The position numbers and the translations under genes were made by a program. A stretch of DNA of 64,000 bases from Streptomyces ficellus (GTDB lineage Bacteria > Actinomycetota > Actinomycetes > Streptomycetales > Streptomycetaceae), in the NCBI RefSeq assembly GCF_030406405.1, contig NZ_JAUEPL010000014.1, positions 50,307 through 114,306 of the forward strand, in the 5' to 3' direction. The stretch's first letter is position 1. Every line of letters begins with the position of its first letter. The notes under the pieces were generated by a model. That model made no database searches, was not told the origin of the DNA, and saw only the letters and a program-made list of their open reading frames with translations. Shown here piece after piece: positions 1 through 9,348 of the stretch.

Positions 1-56
1 CCCACAAGCTGCCGATGAAGTGCCGGATCGTCAAGCGCGAGGCAGGTGAAGCGTGA
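1..56 (+). CDS. rplP: 50S ribosomal protein L16, C-terminal end only
   Basis: Only the last 17 codons are inside the window, read in frame from base 3 and ending in TGA at 54-56. The tail ([17 protein letters not shown]) fits the C-terminus of actinobacterial L16, and its position just before rpmC is the conserved S10-operon order. The stop codon shares one base with the rpmC start, which implies translational coupling. Confidence 0.85.
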   Translation, partial: HKLPMKCRIVKREAGEA

Positions 57-280
57 TGTCGGCCGGTACCAAGGCGTCCGAGCTGCGCGAGCTGGGCAAC
101 GAGGAGCTTGTTGCCAAGCTCCGCGAGGCCAAGGAAGAGCTGTTCAACCTCCGTTTCCAGGCGGCGACCGGGCAGCTCGAGAACCACGGTCGGCTCAAGT
201 CCGTCCGTAAGGACATCGCCCGGATCTACACCCTGATGCGTGAGCGCGAGCTGGGCATCGAGACGGTGGAGAGCGCCTGA
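56..280 (+). CDS. rpmC: 50S ribosomal protein L29
   Basis: The 74-residue product has the helical L29 pattern, including [10 protein letters not shown] and the family core [19 protein letters not shown]29 binds 23S rRNA near the peptide exit tunnel. A GTG lies directly before the ATG at 56, but the ATG gives the usual actinobacterial N-terminus MSAGTKA and overlaps the rplP stop by one base. Its own stop overlaps the rpsQ start in the same TGATG arrangement, so rplP, rpmC and rpsQ are probably translationally coupled. Confidence 0.95.
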   Translation: MSAGTKASELRELGNEELVAKLREAKEELFNLRFQAATGQLENHGRLKSVRKDIARIYTLMRERELGIETVESA

Positions 281-564
281 TGAGCGAGAACAACGTGACT
301 GAAGAGAAGACCGCGCGCGGATTCCGCAAGACCCGTGAGGGTCTGGTCGTCAGCGACAAGATGGACAAGACCGTCGTCGTCGCCGTCGAGGACCGCGTCA
401 AGCACGCGCTGTACGGCAAGGTCATCCGCCGTACCAACAAGCTCAAGGCGCACGACGAGCAGAACGCCGCGGGTGTCGGCGACCGTGTCCTCCTCATGGA
501 GACCCGGCCGCTGTCCGCGACCAAGCGCTGGCGCGTCGTCGAGATCCTCGAGAAGGCCAAGTAA
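280..564 (+). CDS. rpsQ: 30S ribosomal protein S17
   Basis: The 94-residue protein has the S17 OB-fold core, visible as [17 protein letters not shown] followed by a KLKAHDE segment. S17 is a primary 16S rRNA binder in early small-subunit assembly. The N-terminal 14 residues form a short acidic extension. The ATG overlaps the rpmC stop. The last gene of the S10 group here, it is separated from rplN by about 110 bases that contain a hairpin. Confidence 0.95.
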   Translation: MSENNVTEEKTARGFRKTREGLVVSDKMDKTVVVAVEDRVKHALYGKVIRRTNKLKAHDEQNAAGVGDRVLLMETRPLSATKRWRVVEILEKAK

Positions 565-567
565 TCG

Positions 568-589
568 CTTGAAGGGGTAACCCTTCGAG
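568..589 (+). other. Intergenic hairpin with GTAA tetraloop between rpsQ and rplN
   Basis: CTTGAAGGG (568-576) pairs with CCCTTCGAG (581-589) with one G-T wobble. The loop GTAA is of the GNRA type. No T-run follows, so it could be an RNA-processing or protein-binding hairpin between the S10 and spc transcription units rather than a simple terminator. Function is inferred only. Confidence 0.45.
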
Positions 590-673
590 TTCGTTCCGCC
601 AGGCTCGGTGGGGTGCCGCACCTCTGAGGAGGACGGCCCCCACCGGGAACCGGCAGACAATCAGGAGATAGAC

Positions 674-1042
674 GTGATCCAGCAGGAGTCGCGACTGCGT
701 GTCGCCGACAACACTGGTGCCAAGGAGATCCTTTGCATCCGTGTTCTCGGTGGTTCCGGTCGCCGCTACGCGGGCATCGGTGACGTCATCGTCGCCACCG
801 TCAAGGATGCGATCCCCGGTGGCAACGTGAAGAAGGGTGACGTCGTCAAGGCGGTCATCGTTCGCACCGTCAAGGAGCGCCGCCGCCAGGACGGCTCGTA
901 CATCCGCTTCGACGAGAACGCCGCCGTCATTCTGAAGAACGACGGCGACCCTCGCGGCACCCGTATCTTCGGCCCCGTGGGCCGTGAGCTGCGCGAGAAG
1001 AAGTTCATGAAGATCATCTCGCTCGCGCCGGAGGTGCTGTAA
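674..1042 (+). CDS. rplN: 50S ribosomal protein L14
   Basis: This is the first gene of the spc group. The 122-residue product begins [19 protein letters not shown] and ends in [16 protein letters not shown], both characteristic of L14, which sits at the subunit interface. The reading frame is open further upstream to 608, but GTG 674 gives the standard length and is preceded by CAGGAGA at 662-668. Two bases separate its stop from rplX. Confidence 0.95.
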   Translation: MIQQESRLRVADNTGAKEILCIRVLGGSGRRYAGIGDVIVATVKDAIPGGNVKKGDVVKAVIVRTVKERRRQDGSYIRFDENAAVILKNDGDPRGTRIFGPVGRELREKKFMKIISLAPEVL

Positions 1043-1044
1043 GC

Positions 1045-1368
1045 ATGAAGATCAAGAAGGGCGACCTGGTACAGGTCATCACCGGCAAGGACAAGGGCAA
1101 GCAGGGCAAGGTCATCGCGGCCTTCCCCCGCGAGGACCGCGTCCTGGTCGAGGGTGTCAACCGGGTCAAGAAGCACACGAAGGCCGGCCAGACCGCTCGT
1201 GGGTCGCAGACCGGCGGCATCGTCACCACCGAGGCCCCGATTCACGTGAGCAACGTTCAGCTCGTCGTGGAGAAGGACGGCAAGAAGGTCGTGACCCGCG
1301 TCGGTTACCGCTTCGACGACGAGGGCAACAAGATCCGCGTTGCCAAGCGGACGGGTGAGGACATCTGA
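1045..1368 (+). CDS. rplX: 50S ribosomal protein L24
   Basis: The 107-residue protein carries an N-terminal KOW motif ([20 protein letters not shown]), as expected for L24, an initiator of large-subunit assembly that lies near the exit tunnel. It starts three bases after the rplN stop, and its own stop overlaps the rplE ATG (TGATG), so translation is likely coupled through the operon. Confidence 0.95.
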   Translation: MKIKKGDLVQVITGKDKGKQGKVIAAFPREDRVLVEGVNRVKKHTKAGQTARGSQTGGIVTTEAPIHVSNVQLVVEKDGKKVVTRVGYRFDDEGNKIRVAKRTGEDI

Positions 1369-1925
1369 TGGCTACCACCACCACTCCGCGTCTGAAGACG
1401 AAGTACCGCGAGGAGATCGCGGGCAAGCTGCGTGAGGAGTTCTCGTACGAGAACGTCATGCAGGTTCCCGGCCTCGTCAAGATCGTGGTCAACATGGGTG
1501 TGGGCGACGCCGCCCGCGACTCCAAGCTGATCGAGGGTGCCATCAAGGACCTCACCACGATCACCGGTCAGAAGCCGGCCGTCACCAAGGCCCGCAAGTC
1601 CATCGCGCAGTTCAAGCTGCGTGAGGGTCAGCCGATCGGTGCCCACGTCACGCTCCGTGGCGACCGCATGTGGGAGTTCCTGGACCGCACCCTGTCGCTG
1701 GCGCTCCCGCGCATCCGCGACTTCCGCGGCCTGTCCCCCAAGCAGTTCGACGGCCGTGGCAACTACACCTTCGGTCTCACGGAGCAGGTCATGTTCCACG
1801 AGATCGACCAGGACAAGATCGACCGTGTCCGGGGTATGGACATCACCGTGGTGACCACGGCGACCAACGACGAAGAGGGCCGCGCGCTCCTCCGTCACCT
1901 CGGCTTCCCCTTCAAGGAGGCGTAA
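1368..1925 (+). CDS. rplE: 50S ribosomal protein L5
   Basis: The 185-residue product shows L5 landmarks: [16 protein letters not shown] near residues 33-48 and the segment [21 protein letters not shown]5 binds 5S rRNA and contacts the P-site tRNA. It lies between rplX (one-base overlap) and the S14 gene five bases downstream, the canonical spc order. Confidence 0.95.
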   Translation: MATTTTPRLKTKYREEIAGKLREEFSYENVMQVPGLVKIVVNMGVGDAARDSKLIEGAIKDLTTITGQKPAVTKARKSIAQFKLREGQPIGAHVTLRGDRMWEFLDRTLSLALPRIRDFRGLSPKQFDGRGNYTFGLTEQVMFHEIDQDKIDRVRGMDITVVTTATNDEEGRALLRHLGFPFKEA

Positions 1926-1930
1926 GCGAG

Positions 1931-2116
1931 ATGGCGAAGAAGGCTCTCATCGCGAAGGCTGCCCGCAAGCCCAAGTTCGGCGTGCGCGCGTACACCCGCT
2001 GCCAGCGCTGCGGTCGTCCGCACTCCGTCTACCGCAAGTTCGGCCTGTGCCGCGTGTGCCTTCGTGAGATGGCTCACCGTGGCGAGCTGCCGGGCGTGAC
2101 CAAGAGCTCCTGGTAA
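1931..2116 (+). CDS. rpsN: 30S ribosomal protein S14, zinc-binding type
   Basis: A 61-residue S14 of the short zinc form. Two CxxC pairs (C24/C27 and C40/C43) form the zinc ribbon. Streptomyces also encode longer cysteine-free S14 copies elsewhere under zinc control; this operon copy is the zinc-containing one. The ATG at 1931 is preceded by AAGGAGGCG inside the rplE end. The gene is followed by an unusually long 221-base structured gap before rpsH. Confidence 0.95.
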   Translation: MAKKALIAKAARKPKFGVRAYTRCQRCGRPHSVYRKFGLCRVCLREMAHRGELPGVTKSSW

Positions 2117-2337
2117 GCACCTACTGCCCTTTGGGCGTAGGGGCTACCCGGATCTCTCGGTAAGCATCTGGTCGGCAGGAGCCCTTCCCCACATGTCGTA
2201 GGCTTGTGGGGTTGGGCGCCTGTCGCCCGTACGACTTACTACGCCGTAGGTCCCCGCACCGCACCCGTCCCGCCCATGAGTGGGGAGAGGGATGGCGCAT
2301 ACAGGAAACCCCGGCGAGAGAGGCCGAAGGCCAATTC
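2117..2337 (+). promoter_or_regulatory. Structured leader between rpsN and rpsH
   Basis: This 221-base gap interrupts an otherwise tightly packed operon and contains no convincing gene. It holds at least two clear hairpins: CCTAC/GTAGG with an inner GCCC/GGGC (2120-2141), and CCCCACA/TGTGGGG (2187-2211) with an 11-base loop. A third, CTACG/CGTAG, lies near 2240. S8 regulates the spc operon in other bacteria by binding mRNA, so an rpsH-proximal control element is plausible, but no S8 target was identified here. Confidence 0.4.
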
Positions 2338-2736
2338 ATGACCATGACTGATCCGATCGCAGACATGCTCACGCGTCTGCGTAACGCGAACTCGGCGTAC
2401 CACGACACCGTGACGATGCCGCACAGCAAGATCAAGTCCCACATCGCGGAAATCCTCCAGCAGGAGGGCTTCATCACGGGCTGGCGGGTCGAGGACGCCG
2501 AGGTTGGCAAGAACCTCGTCCTCGAGCTGAAGTTCGGTCCGAACCGTGAGCGCTCCATCGCGGGCATCAAGCGGATCTCGAAGCCCGGTCTGCGGGTTTA
2601 CGCGAAGTCCACCAACCTGCCGAAGGTCCTCGGCGGTCTGGGCGTGGCGATCATCTCCACGTCCCACGGCCTCCTGACCGGCCAGCAGGCGCAGAAGAAG
2701 GGCGTGGGTGGGGAAGTCCTCGCCTACGTCTGGTAG
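2338..2736 (+). CDS. rpsH: 30S ribosomal protein S8
   Basis: The 132-residue product starts [18 protein letters not shown], the classical S8 N-terminus, and ends [10 protein letters not shown]8 is a primary 16S rRNA binder and a known translational repressor of spc operons. The frame is open upstream to 2206, but the ATG at 2338 matches the family start. rplF follows after 21 bases containing GGAGGAAA. Confidence 0.95.
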   Translation: MTMTDPIADMLTRLRNANSAYHDTVTMPHSKIKSHIAEILQQEGFITGWRVEDAEVGKNLVLELKFGPNRERSIAGIKRISKPGLRVYAKSTNLPKVLGGLGVAIISTSHGLLTGQQAQKKGVGGEVLAYVW

Positions 2737-2757
2737 TCGGGAACGGAGGAAAAGCTA

Positions 2758-3297
2758 ATGTCGCGTATTGGCAAGCTCCCCATCACGGTTCCCGCCGGCG
2801 TGGACGTCACCATCGAGGGCCGCACGGTCACGGTCAAGGGTTCCAAGGGAACCCTGAGCCACACCGTCGCCGCGCCGATCGAGATCGTTAAGGGCGAGGA
2901 CGGCGTTCTCAACGTCACGCGTCCCAACGACGAGCGTCAGAACAAGGCCCTCCACGGCCTGTCCCGCACGCTGGTGGCCAACATGATCACCGGTGTGACC
3001 CAGGGGTACACGAAGGCGCTCGAGATCAGCGGTGTCGGTTACCGCGTCGCCGCGAAGGGCTCCAACCTGGAGTTCCAGCTCGGTTACAGCCACCCGATCC
3101 TGGTGGAGGCGCCCGAGGGCATCTCCTTCAAGGTCGAGTCTCCGACCAAGTTCTCGGTCGAGGGCATCGACAAGCAGAAGGTCGGCGAGGTCGCCGCTAA
3201 CATCCGCAAGCTTCGCAAGCCCGACCCCTACAAGGCCAAGGGCGTGAAGTACGCGGGTGAGGTCATCCGCCGCAAGGTCGGAAAGGCTGGTAAGTAA
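2758..3297 (+). CDS. rplF: 50S ribosomal protein L6
   Basis: The 179-residue protein starts [17 protein letters not shown] and has the duplicated L6 fold. The C-terminal signature [14 protein letters not shown], next to [10 protein letters not shown], is the family mark for binding domain VI of 23S rRNA near the factor-binding site. A GGAGGAAA ribosome-binding site precedes the ATG, and rplR follows three bases after the stop. Confidence 0.96.
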   Translation: MSRIGKLPITVPAGVDVTIEGRTVTVKGSKGTLSHTVAAPIEIVKGEDGVLNVTRPNDERQNKALHGLSRTLVANMITGVTQGYTKALEISGVGYRVAAKGSNLEFQLGYSHPILVEAPEGISFKVESPTKFSVEGIDKQKVGEVAANIRKLRKPDPYKAKGVKYAGEVIRRKVGKAGK

Positions 3298-3300
3298 GCC

Positions 3301-3684
3301 ATGGCATACGGCGTGAAGATTGCCAAGGGCAAGGCCTACAAGGGCGCTGCTCTGAAGCGTCGCCACATCCGCATCCGCAAGAAGATCGCGGGTACGACCG
3401 AGCGTCCGCGCCTGGTCGTCACGCGCTCCAACCGCGGGATCACCGCTCAGGTCATCGACGACATCGCGGGCCACACGCTCGCGTCGGCGTCCACCCTGGA
3501 CGCGTCCATCCGCGGCGGCGAAGGCGACAAGTCGGCGAAGGCGAAGCAGGTCGGCCAGCTCGTGGCCGAGCGTGCCAAGGCCGCCGGCATCGAGGCTGTC
3601 GTGTTCGACCGTGGCGGCAACCAGTACGCCGGGCGCATCGCCGCCCTGGCGGACGCCGCCCGTGAAGCCGGCCTGAAGTTCTGA
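3301..3684 (+). CDS. rplR: 50S ribosomal protein L18
   Basis: The 127-residue product shows L18 features: the basic N-terminus [18 protein letters not shown], then [16 protein letters not shown], and a C-terminal [20 protein letters not shown] segment. L18 delivers and anchors 5S rRNA in the central protuberance with L5. It starts three bases after rplF; a 39-base spacer containing GGAAGGAAA leads into rpsE. Confidence 0.96.
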   Translation: MAYGVKIAKGKAYKGAALKRRHIRIRKKIAGTTERPRLVVTRSNRGITAQVIDDIAGHTLASASTLDASIRGGEGDKSAKAKQVGQLVAERAKAAGIEAVVFDRGGNQYAGRIAALADAAREAGLKF

Positions 3685-3723
3685 GCCGGTTCCGCACGTA
3701 GGAAGACTAGGAAGGAAAGTCCA

Positions 3724-4329
3724 ATGGCTGGACCCCAGCGCCGCGGAAGCGGTGCCGGTGGCGGCGAGCGGCGGGACCGGAAGGGCCGTGACGGCGGCGC
3801 TGCTGCCGCCGAGAAGACCGCGTACGTTGAGCGCGTTGTCGCGATCAACCGCGTCGCCAAGGTTGTGAAGGGTGGTCGTCGCTTCAGCTTCACCGCGCTG
3901 GTCGTGGTGGGCGACGGTGACGGCACCGTGGGTGTCGGTTACGGCAAGGCCAAGGAGGTGCCGGCCGCCATCGCCAAGGGTGTGGAGGAGGCCAAGAAGC
4001 ACTTCTTCAAGGTTCCCCGTATCCAGGGCACCATCCCGCACCCGATCCAGGGTGAGAAGGCGGCGGGCGTCGTCATGCTCAAGCCGGCGTCCCCCGGTAC
4101 CGGCGTTATCGCCGGTGGCCCGGTGCGTGCCGTGCTGGAGTGCGCGGGCGTCCACGACATCCTGTCGAAGTCGCTCGGTTCCTCGAACGCGATCAACATC
4201 GTGCACGCGACCGTGGCGGCCCTCAAGGGCCTGCAGCGTCCCGAGGAGATCGCGGCCCGCCGCGGTCTGCCCCTCGAGGACGTCGCCCCCGCGGCTCTTC
4301 TCCGTGCGCGTGCGGGGGCGGGTGCGTAA
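3724..4329 (+). CDS. rpsE: 30S ribosomal protein S5
   Basis: The 201-residue protein has a Gly/Arg-rich N-terminal extension of about 30 residues, then the S5 core ([33 protein letters not shown]) and the C-terminal domain ([29 protein letters not shown]). S5 shapes the decoding centre and mRNA entry; changes in its loop give spectinomycin resistance in other species. The stop overlaps the rpmD ATG (TAATG). Confidence 0.96.
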   Translation: MAGPQRRGSGAGGGERRDRKGRDGGAAAAEKTAYVERVVAINRVAKVVKGGRRFSFTALVVVGDGDGTVGVGYGKAKEVPAAIAKGVEEAKKHFFKVPRIQGTIPHPIQGEKAAGVVMLKPASPGTGVIAGGPVRAVLECAGVHDILSKSLGSSNAINIVHATVAALKGLQRPEEIAARRGLPLEDVAPAALLRARAGAGA

Positions 4330-4511
4330 TGGCTCGCCTCAAGGTCACGCAGACGAAGTCGTACATCGGCAGCAAGCAGAACCACCGCGACACCCTTCGT
4401 TCCCTGGGCCTCAAGCGCCTGGGCGATGTGGTCGTCAAGGAGGACCGCCCCGAGTTCCGCGGCATGGTGCACACCGTCCGCCACCTCGTGACGGTCGAGG
4501 AGGTCGACTGA
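4329..4511 (+). CDS. rpmD: 50S ribosomal protein L30
   Basis: A 60-residue protein, [17 protein letters not shown] onward, with the L30 motif [14 protein letters not shown]. The frame is open upstream inside rpsE, but the ATG at 4329 overlaps the rpsE stop and gives the standard bacterial L30 length. Only one base separates its stop from rplO, so rpsE, rpmD and rplO are tightly coupled. Confidence 0.95.
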   Translation: MARLKVTQTKSYIGSKQNHRDTLRSLGLKRLGDVVVKEDRPEFRGMVHTVRHLVTVEEVD

Positions 4512-4512
4512 C

Positions 4513-4968
4513 ATGGCGGAGCAGAACCCGCTGAAGGTCCACAACCTCCGTCCCGCCCCGGGCGCCAAGACCGCCAAGACCCGTGTGGGTCGTGGTGAGG
4601 CGTCGAAGGGTAAGACGGCTGGTCGTGGTACCAAGGGCACCAAGGCCCGCTACCAGGTTCCGGAGCGCTTCGAGGGCGGGCAGATGCCCCTCCACATGCG
4701 TCTTCCGAAGCTGAAGGGCTTCAAGAACCCGTTCCGCACCGAGTACCAGGTCGTGAACCTGGACAAGCTCGCCTCGCTCTACCCCGAGGGTGGCGAGGTC
4801 ACGGTGGCCGACCTGGTCGCCAAGGGCGCGGTGCGCAAGAACAGCCTCGTCAAGGTCCTGGGCCAGGGCGAGATCTCCGTGGCGCTGCAGGTTTCGGTTG
4901 ACGCCGTCTCCGGCTCCGCCAAGGAGAAGATCGCCGCCGCCGGCGGCACCGTCACCGAGCTCGTCTGA
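4513..4968 (+). CDS. rplO: 50S ribosomal protein L15
   Basis: The 151-residue product has the glycine- and lysine-rich N-terminal tail of L15 ([20 protein letters not shown]) and a C-terminal globular domain ending in [11 protein letters not shown]15 is a late assembly protein that penetrates the large subunit. It is the last ribosomal gene before secY; the 257-base gap after it holds a strong hairpin. Confidence 0.96.
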   Translation: MAEQNPLKVHNLRPAPGAKTAKTRVGRGEASKGKTAGRGTKGTKARYQVPERFEGGQMPLHMRLPKLKGFKNPFRTEYQVVNLDKLASLYPEGGEVTVADLVAKGAVRKNSLVKVLGQGEISVALQVSVDAVSGSAKEKIAAAGGTVTELV

Positions 4969-4994
4969 GACGACTTGATGGCTTGAACATCCGA

Positions 4995-5026
4995 CCGGGG
5001 ATGCCTCTCAAAAGGGGCATCCCCGG
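4995..5026 (+). terminator. Hairpin terminator or attenuator between rplO and secY
   Basis: CCGGGGATGCC (4995-5005) pairs perfectly with GGCATCCCCGG (5016-5026) over an A-rich loop. No T-run follows, which is common in streptomycete terminators. It probably separates or attenuates transcription between the ribosomal genes and secY-adk. The rest of the gap (5027-5225) includes two TTGACT hexamers (5141 and 5153) that could be -35 elements, but no convincing -10 was found. Confidence 0.7.
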
Positions 5027-5225
5027 TTGGTCGTTCCAAGGGGGGCACGTGCGCCGGTAAGGTGGCGTGCACTGTGTTGCTGTAATGGGGGCTTGCGCCC
5101 CTGCGCCGCGCGGTCCGCCCCAAGGGCTGCCACGCGGTCTTTGACTGACCACTTGACTTATACGTATTCGTCGATCCTCAAGACCGTCACCTCTGACGCA
5201 TAGCGCGGGGGTCGCAGGAGGCACC

Positions 5226-6545
5226 GTGCTCACCGCGTTCGCCCGGGCGTTCAAGACGCCCGACCTGCGCAAGAAGCTGCTCTTCACGCTCGGCATCATC
5301 GTGCTGTACCGGCTGGGGGCCCACATCCCCGTTCCCGGTGTCAGCTACGAGGCGGTGCAGGCGTGTGTGGACCAGGCCAAGCAGGGCAACAACAGCCTGT
5401 TCGGCCTCGTGAACATGTTCAGTGGCGGGGCGCTGCTACAGGTCACGATCTTCGCGCTCGGCATCATGCCGTACATCACGGCGAGCATCATCCTGCAGTT
5501 GCTGACCGTGGTCATCCCGCGGCTGGAAGCCCTCAAGAAGGAGGGGCAGGCCGGCCAGGCGAAGATCACCCAGTACACCCGGTACCTCACGGTCGCCCTG
5601 GCGATCCTCCAGGGCACCGGTCTCGTGGCCACCGCCCGCACCGGCGCGCTGTTCAGCGGCTGCCGCGTCGCGGACCAGGTCGTGCCCGACCAGTCGATCT
5701 TCGTCACCGTCGTCATGGTCATCACCATGACCGCGGGTACGGCGCTCGTGATGTGGCTCGGTGAGCTCATCACCGACCGCGGCATCGGCAACGGCATGTC
5801 GATCCTGATGTTCATCTCGATCGCGGCCGGCTTCCCGGGCGCGCTGTGGGCCATCAAGGAGAGCGGCAACCTCGCCGGGGGCTGGATCGAGTTCGGCACG
5901 GTCATCCTGATCGGCTTCGTGATGGTCGGCCTCGTCGTCTTCGTCGAGCAGGCCCAGCGCCGCATCCCGGTGCAGTACGCGAAGCGCATGATCGGCCGCA
6001 GGTCGTACGGCGGTACGTCCACGTACATCCCGCTCAAGGTGAACCAGGCGGGTGTGATTCCCGTCATCTTCGCCTCGTCGCTGCTCTACATCCCGGCGTT
6101 GATCGCGCAGTTCTCGAGCTCCACCGCAGGCTGGAAGACCTGGATCGAAGCGCACTTCGTGAAGGGTGACCACCCGTACTACATCACCGTGTACTTCCTG
6201 TTGATCGTGTTCTTCGCCTTCTTCTACGTGGCGATCTCGTTCAACCCCGAGGAAGTCGCGGACAACATGAAGAAGTATGGTGGCTTCATCCCGGGTATCC
6301 GGGCTGGTCGACCTACTGCTGAGTACTTGAGCTACGTGCTCAACCGGATCACTTGGCCGGGCTCGCTGTATCTGGGTCTGATCGCTCTTGTGCCGACGAT
6401 GGCGTTGGCGGGCTTCGGTGGTGCGAACCAGAACTTCCCGTTCGGCGGGACGAGCATCCTGATCATCGTGGGTGTGGGTCTGGAGACCGTGAAGCAGATC
6501 GAGAGCCAGCTCCAGCAGCGCAATTACGAAGGGTTCCTCCGCTGA
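5226..6545 (+). CDS. secY: Protein translocase subunit SecY
   Basis: The 439-residue polytopic membrane protein forms the Sec channel with SecE and SecG. About ten hydrophobic segments are visible, starting with [22 protein letters not shown]. The conserved cytoplasmic loop around [16 protein letters not shown] and the [16 protein letters not shown] signature are present. GTG 5226 is supported by CAGGAGG at 5215-5221. Its stop overlaps the adk ATG (TGATG), the usual secY-adk-map arrangement. Confidence 0.97.
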   Translation: MLTAFARAFKTPDLRKKLLFTLGIIVLYRLGAHIPVPGVSYEAVQACVDQAKQGNNSLFGLVNMFSGGALLQVTIFALGIMPYITASIILQLLTVVIPRLEALKKEGQAGQAKITQYTRYLTVALAILQGTGLVATARTGALFSGCRVADQVVPDQSIFVTVVMVITMTAGTALVMWLGELITDRGIGNGMSILMFISIAAGFPGALWAIKESGNLAGGWIEFGTVILIGFVMVGLVVFVEQAQRRIPVQYAKRMIGRRSYGGTSTYIPLKVNQAGVIPVIFASSLLYIPALIAQFSSSTAGWKTWIEAHFVKGDHPYYITVYFLLIVFFAFFYVAISFNPEEVADNMKKYGGFIPGIRAGRPTAEYLSYVLNRITWPGSLYLGLIALVPTMALAGFGGANQNFPFGGTSILIIVGVGLETVKQIESQLQQRNYEGFLR

Positions 6546-7204
6546 TGCGAATCGTCCTCGTCGGACCGCCCGGTGCCGGCAAGGGAACGCAGGCCGCGTT
6601 CCTCGCCAAGAACCTGTCGATTCCGCACATCTCCACGGGTGACCTGTTCCGCGCCAACATCAGCCAGGGCACGGAGCTGGGCAAGCAGGCCAAGGCGTAC
6701 ATGGACGCGGGCAACCTCGTACCCGACGAGGTCACCATCGGCATGGCCAAGGACCGCATGGAGCAGCCGGACGCCGAGCGCGGCTTCCTGCTGGACGGTT
6801 TCCCGCGCAATGTGGCCCAGGCGGAGGCGCTGGACGCCATGCTGGAGGCCGAGGGCATGCAGCTGGACGCGGTGCTGGACCTGGAGGTTCCCGAGGACGA
6901 GGTCGTCAAGCGGATCGCGGGCCGCCGCATCTGCCGCAACGACAGCGCGCACGTCTTCCACGTGACGTACTCGAAGCCGAAGACCGAGGGTGTCTGCGAC
7001 ATCTGCGGCGGCGAGCTGTACCAGCGCGAGGACGACTCCGAGGAGACCGTGCGCAAGCGGCTGGAGGTCTACCACACGCAGACCGAGCCGATCATCGACC
7101 ACTACAAGGGCCAGGGCCTGGTGGTCACCATCTCCGCGCTCGGCAAGGTCAGTGACGTGACCGAGCGGGCGATGGAAGCGCTGCGGGGCGAGAGAGCCGC
7201 GTAG
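6545..7204 (+). CDS. adk: Adenylate kinase
   Basis: The 219-residue enzyme interconverts AMP and ATP with two ADP. It opens with [16 protein letters not shown] (P-loop), followed by the AMP-site sequence STGDLFR and the motif LLDGFPRN. The LID region is the long form, with a cysteine (RRIC), a histidine and a CDIC pair that look like a structural zinc site. The frame is open upstream, but ATG 6545 overlaps the secY stop and gives the standard start. Confidence 0.96.
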   Translation: MRIVLVGPPGAGKGTQAAFLAKNLSIPHISTGDLFRANISQGTELGKQAKAYMDAGNLVPDEVTIGMAKDRMEQPDAERGFLLDGFPRNVAQAEALDAMLEAEGMQLDAVLDLEVPEDEVVKRIAGRRICRNDSAHVFHVTYSKPKTEGVCDICGGELYQREDDSEETVRKRLEVYHTQTEPIIDHYKGQGLVVTISALGKVSDVTERAMEALRGERAA

Positions 7205-7224
7205 TTCTCCCTGTTGTGGCGTGT

Positions 7225-7260
7225 CTCGGCCGCGGTGCCCTTCGGTGGGCGCCGCGGCCG
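7225..7260 (+). terminator. Strong hairpin after adk
   Basis: TCGGCCGCGGTGCCC (7225-7239) pairs with GGGCGCCGCGGCCGA (7246-7260), a 15-bp stem with one T-G wobble and a TTCGGT loop. It lies 21 bases after the adk stop and about 90 bases before map, so it probably limits read-through from secY-adk into map. Confidence 0.75.
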
Positions 7261-7352
7261 ATGTCGTACGGCCGTATCGTGGTGGGGTGTGCGGGGTCGC
7301 CCCGTTCTCTCTTTGTCTTCTTTGTCGTTCGTTTGGAAAGGCGTCAGCCGGC

Positions 7353-8189
7353 ATGGTGCAGATCAAGACTCCCGAGCAGATCGCGAAGATGCGCGAGGCG
7401 GGGCTGGTCGTCGCCGCCATCCACGCGGCGACGCGCGAGGCGGCCGTGCCCGGGGCCACGACGAAGGACCTCGACGAGGTCGCGCGGAAGGTGCTCGCCG
7501 AGCACGGCGCGAAGTCGAACTTCCTGGGGTACGGGGGGTTCCCCGCGACCATCTGCACCTCCGTGAACGAGGTCGTCGTTCACGGCATCCCCAGCGATGA
7601 GGTCGTCCTCAACGACGGCGACGTCATCTCCATCGACTGCGGCGCGGTCGTGGACGGCTGGCACGGGGACGCGGCGTACACGGCGTTCGTGGGGTCGGGG
7701 CACGCCCCGGAGCTGATCGAGCTCTCCCGGGTGACCGAGGAGTCGATGTGGCACGGCATCGCCGCGATGAGGAACGGCAACCGGCTGGTGGACATCTCGC
7801 GGGCCATCGAGACCTACATCCGCCGCCAGCCGAAGCCGGGCGGCGGCAAGTACGGGATCATCGAGGAGTACGGCGGCCACGGCATCGGTACCGAGATGCA
7901 CATGGACCCGCACCTGCTGAACTACGTCTCGCGCAAGCGCGGCAAGGGGCCGAAGCTGGTGCCCGGCTTCTGCCTGGCGATCGAGCCGATGGTCTCGCTG
8001 GGTACGCCACTGACGGAGGTCCTGGAGGACGAGTGGACCGTCATCACGACGGACGGTACGTGGTCCTCGCACTGGGAGCACTCGGTCGCCCTGACCGAGC
8101 AGGGCCCGCTGGTCCTGACGGCGCCGGACGGCGGCAAGGCCAAGCTCGCCGAGCTCGGGATCACGGCGGCGCCGGATCCGCTGGGGTAA
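7353..8189 (+). CDS. map: Methionine aminopeptidase, type I
   Basis: The 278-residue enzyme removes initiator methionine. It begins MVQIKTPEQIAKMREAGLVV. The metal ligands lie in DGDVISIDCGA (first Asp), the second Asp in WHGDAAYTAF, a His in YGGHGIGTEMH, and the Glu residues in CLAIEPMV and near its end. The frame is open back to 7221, but ATG 7353 gives the family N-terminus and has GGAAAGG upstream. It follows adk after the 7225-7260 hairpin, consistent with the secY-adk-map-infA order. Confidence 0.95.
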   Translation: MVQIKTPEQIAKMREAGLVVAAIHAATREAAVPGATTKDLDEVARKVLAEHGAKSNFLGYGGFPATICTSVNEVVVHGIPSDEVVLNDGDVISIDCGAVVDGWHGDAAYTAFVGSGHAPELIELSRVTEESMWHGIAAMRNGNRLVDISRAIETYIRRQPKPGGGKYGIIEEYGGHGIGTEMHMDPHLLNYVSRKRGKGPKLVPGFCLAIEPMVSLGTPLTEVLEDEWTVITTDGTWSSHWEHSVALTEQGPLVLTAPDGGKAKLAELGITAAPDPLG

Positions 8190-8243
8190 GGATCTAGTGG
8201 AGTGGGCAAGCTCTTCGGATTCGTCTTTTCCGAGGGGCTGGCG

Positions 8244-8249
8244 TAGACT
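8244..8249 (+). promoter_or_regulatory. Candidate -10 element for infA
   Basis: TAGACT is an excellent match to the housekeeping -10 hexamer of streptomycetes. It lies 80 bases before the infA start, in a 140-base gap. The -35 region about 18 bases upstream (near 8220) is a poor match to TTGAC, so activity is uncertain. Confidence 0.45.
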
Positions 8250-8329
8250 GATGCGTCGGCTCTCGTGTACCCGTGTGTCCTCATACGGGGGCGAGAGTCG
8301 ATCAAGGTAGCCGATTCGAAGGGCGAAGC

Positions 8330-8551
8330 GTGGCCAAGAAGCAAGGTGCCATCGAAATTGAGGGCACCGTGATCGAGTCCCTGCCGAACGCCATGTTCAA
8401 GGTAGAGCTCCAGAACGGTCACAAAGTCCTCGCGCACATCTCCGGCAAGATGCGGATGCACTACATCCGTATCCTCCCGGACGACAGGGTCGTCGTGGAG
8501 CTGTCTCCGTACGACCTGACGCGTGGGCGGATCGTCTACCGATACAAGTAG
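8330..8551 (+). CDS. infA: Translation initiation factor IF-1
   Basis: The 73-residue S1/OB-fold protein reads [20 protein letters not shown] and ends RGRIVYRYK, a nearly invariant IF-1. It binds the ribosomal A site during initiation. The frame is open upstream, but GTG 8330 gives the universal N-terminus, preceded by GAAGGG. rpmJ follows 57 bases later, the usual infA-rpmJ-rpsM-rpsK-rpoA-rplQ order. Confidence 0.96.
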   Translation: MAKKQGAIEIEGTVIESLPNAMFKVELQNGHKVLAHISGKMRMHYIRILPDDRVVVELSPYDLTRGRIVYRYK

Positions 8552-8608
8552 ATCTTGTCGCGCCCCACCTGTGGGGCGGTGGCACTGACCCGGAGAACCT
8601 CACATCCC

Positions 8609-8722
8609 ATGAAGGTCAAGCCGAGCGTCAAGAAGATCTGCGACAAGTGCAAGGTGATCCGCCGCCACGGCCGGGTCATGGTCATCTGCGACAACCTGCG
8701 CCACAAGCAGCGCCAGGGCTGA
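8609..8722 (+). CDS. rpmJ: 50S ribosomal protein L36, zinc-binding type
   Basis: A 37-residue protein, [19 protein letters not shown] then [18 protein letters not shown]. The cysteines C11, C14 and C27 with H32 form the zinc ribbon, so this is the zinc-containing copy. A 180-base gap without any other gene follows before rpsM; a GTACCTC/GTACGGCGG region there may form weak structure but nothing firm was identified. Confidence 0.95.
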   Translation: MKVKPSVKKICDKCKVIRRHGRVMVICDNLRHKQRQG

Positions 8723-8902
8723 CGCACGCCGACCTGCACCTCGCAGTTCTTCGCGCGACGCGAGCAATCCGTACATACGCAGTGCCCGCCGGGCCCCATG
8801 GGCTGGCGGTACCTCCGGCGGGGGCCGGGGACCCGGAACGTACCTCGTACGGCGGCCGGGAACGGCACTGCGGAAGACCCCCGATCACACAGGAGCCATT
8901 GA

Positions 8903-9283
8903 ATGGCACGCGTTTCCGGTGTTGACATCCCGCGCGACAAGCGCGTGGAGGTCGCACTCACCTACGTCTTCGGCATCGGCCGCACCCTGGCGAAGGAGAC
9001 CCTCGCCTCCACCGGTGTGAACCCGAACACCCGCGTTCGTGACCTGTCCGAGGAGGACCTGGTCAAGATCCGCGAGTACGTGGACAACAACATCAAGACC
9101 GAGGGTGACCTCCGTCGCGAGATCCAGGCCGACATCCGCCGCAAGGTCGAGATCGGCACGTACCAGGGTCTGCGTCACCGTCGTGGCCTGCCGGTCCGCG
9201 GTCAGCGCACCAGCACGAACGCTCGTACCCGCAAGGGCCCGCGTCGCGCCATCGCCGGCAAGAAGAAGCCGGGCAAGAAGTAG
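8903..9283 (+). CDS. rpsM: 30S ribosomal protein S13
   Basis: The 126-residue protein begins [21 protein letters not shown] and ends in a very basic tail ([20 protein letters not shown]). The helix-hairpin and the segment [20 protein letters not shown] are typical S13, which bridges to the 50S subunit and contacts the P-site tRNA. AGGAG at 8891-8895 precedes the ATG. It opens the alpha operon. Confidence 0.96.
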   Translation: MARVSGVDIPRDKRVEVALTYVFGIGRTLAKETLASTGVNPNTRVRDLSEEDLVKIREYVDNNIKTEGDLRREIQADIRRKVEIGTYQGLRHRRGLPVRGQRTSTNARTRKGPRRAIAGKKKPGKK

Positions 9284-9348
9284 TCCGCAGCGGACGACTG
9301 TCCACGGTCTTCGCTGTAGGACCGACCACCTCCCGTAGGAGTTAAGAC

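Noticed and set aside
2755..4206. Minus-strand open frame of 483 codons opposite rplF-rplR-rpsE
   Set aside because: Antisense shadow of three ribosomal protein genes; composition typical of complemented GC3-biased codons.
5141..5170. secY promoter from the TTGACT hexamers
   Set aside because: No -10 at acceptable spacing better than TATTCG; left as a mention only.
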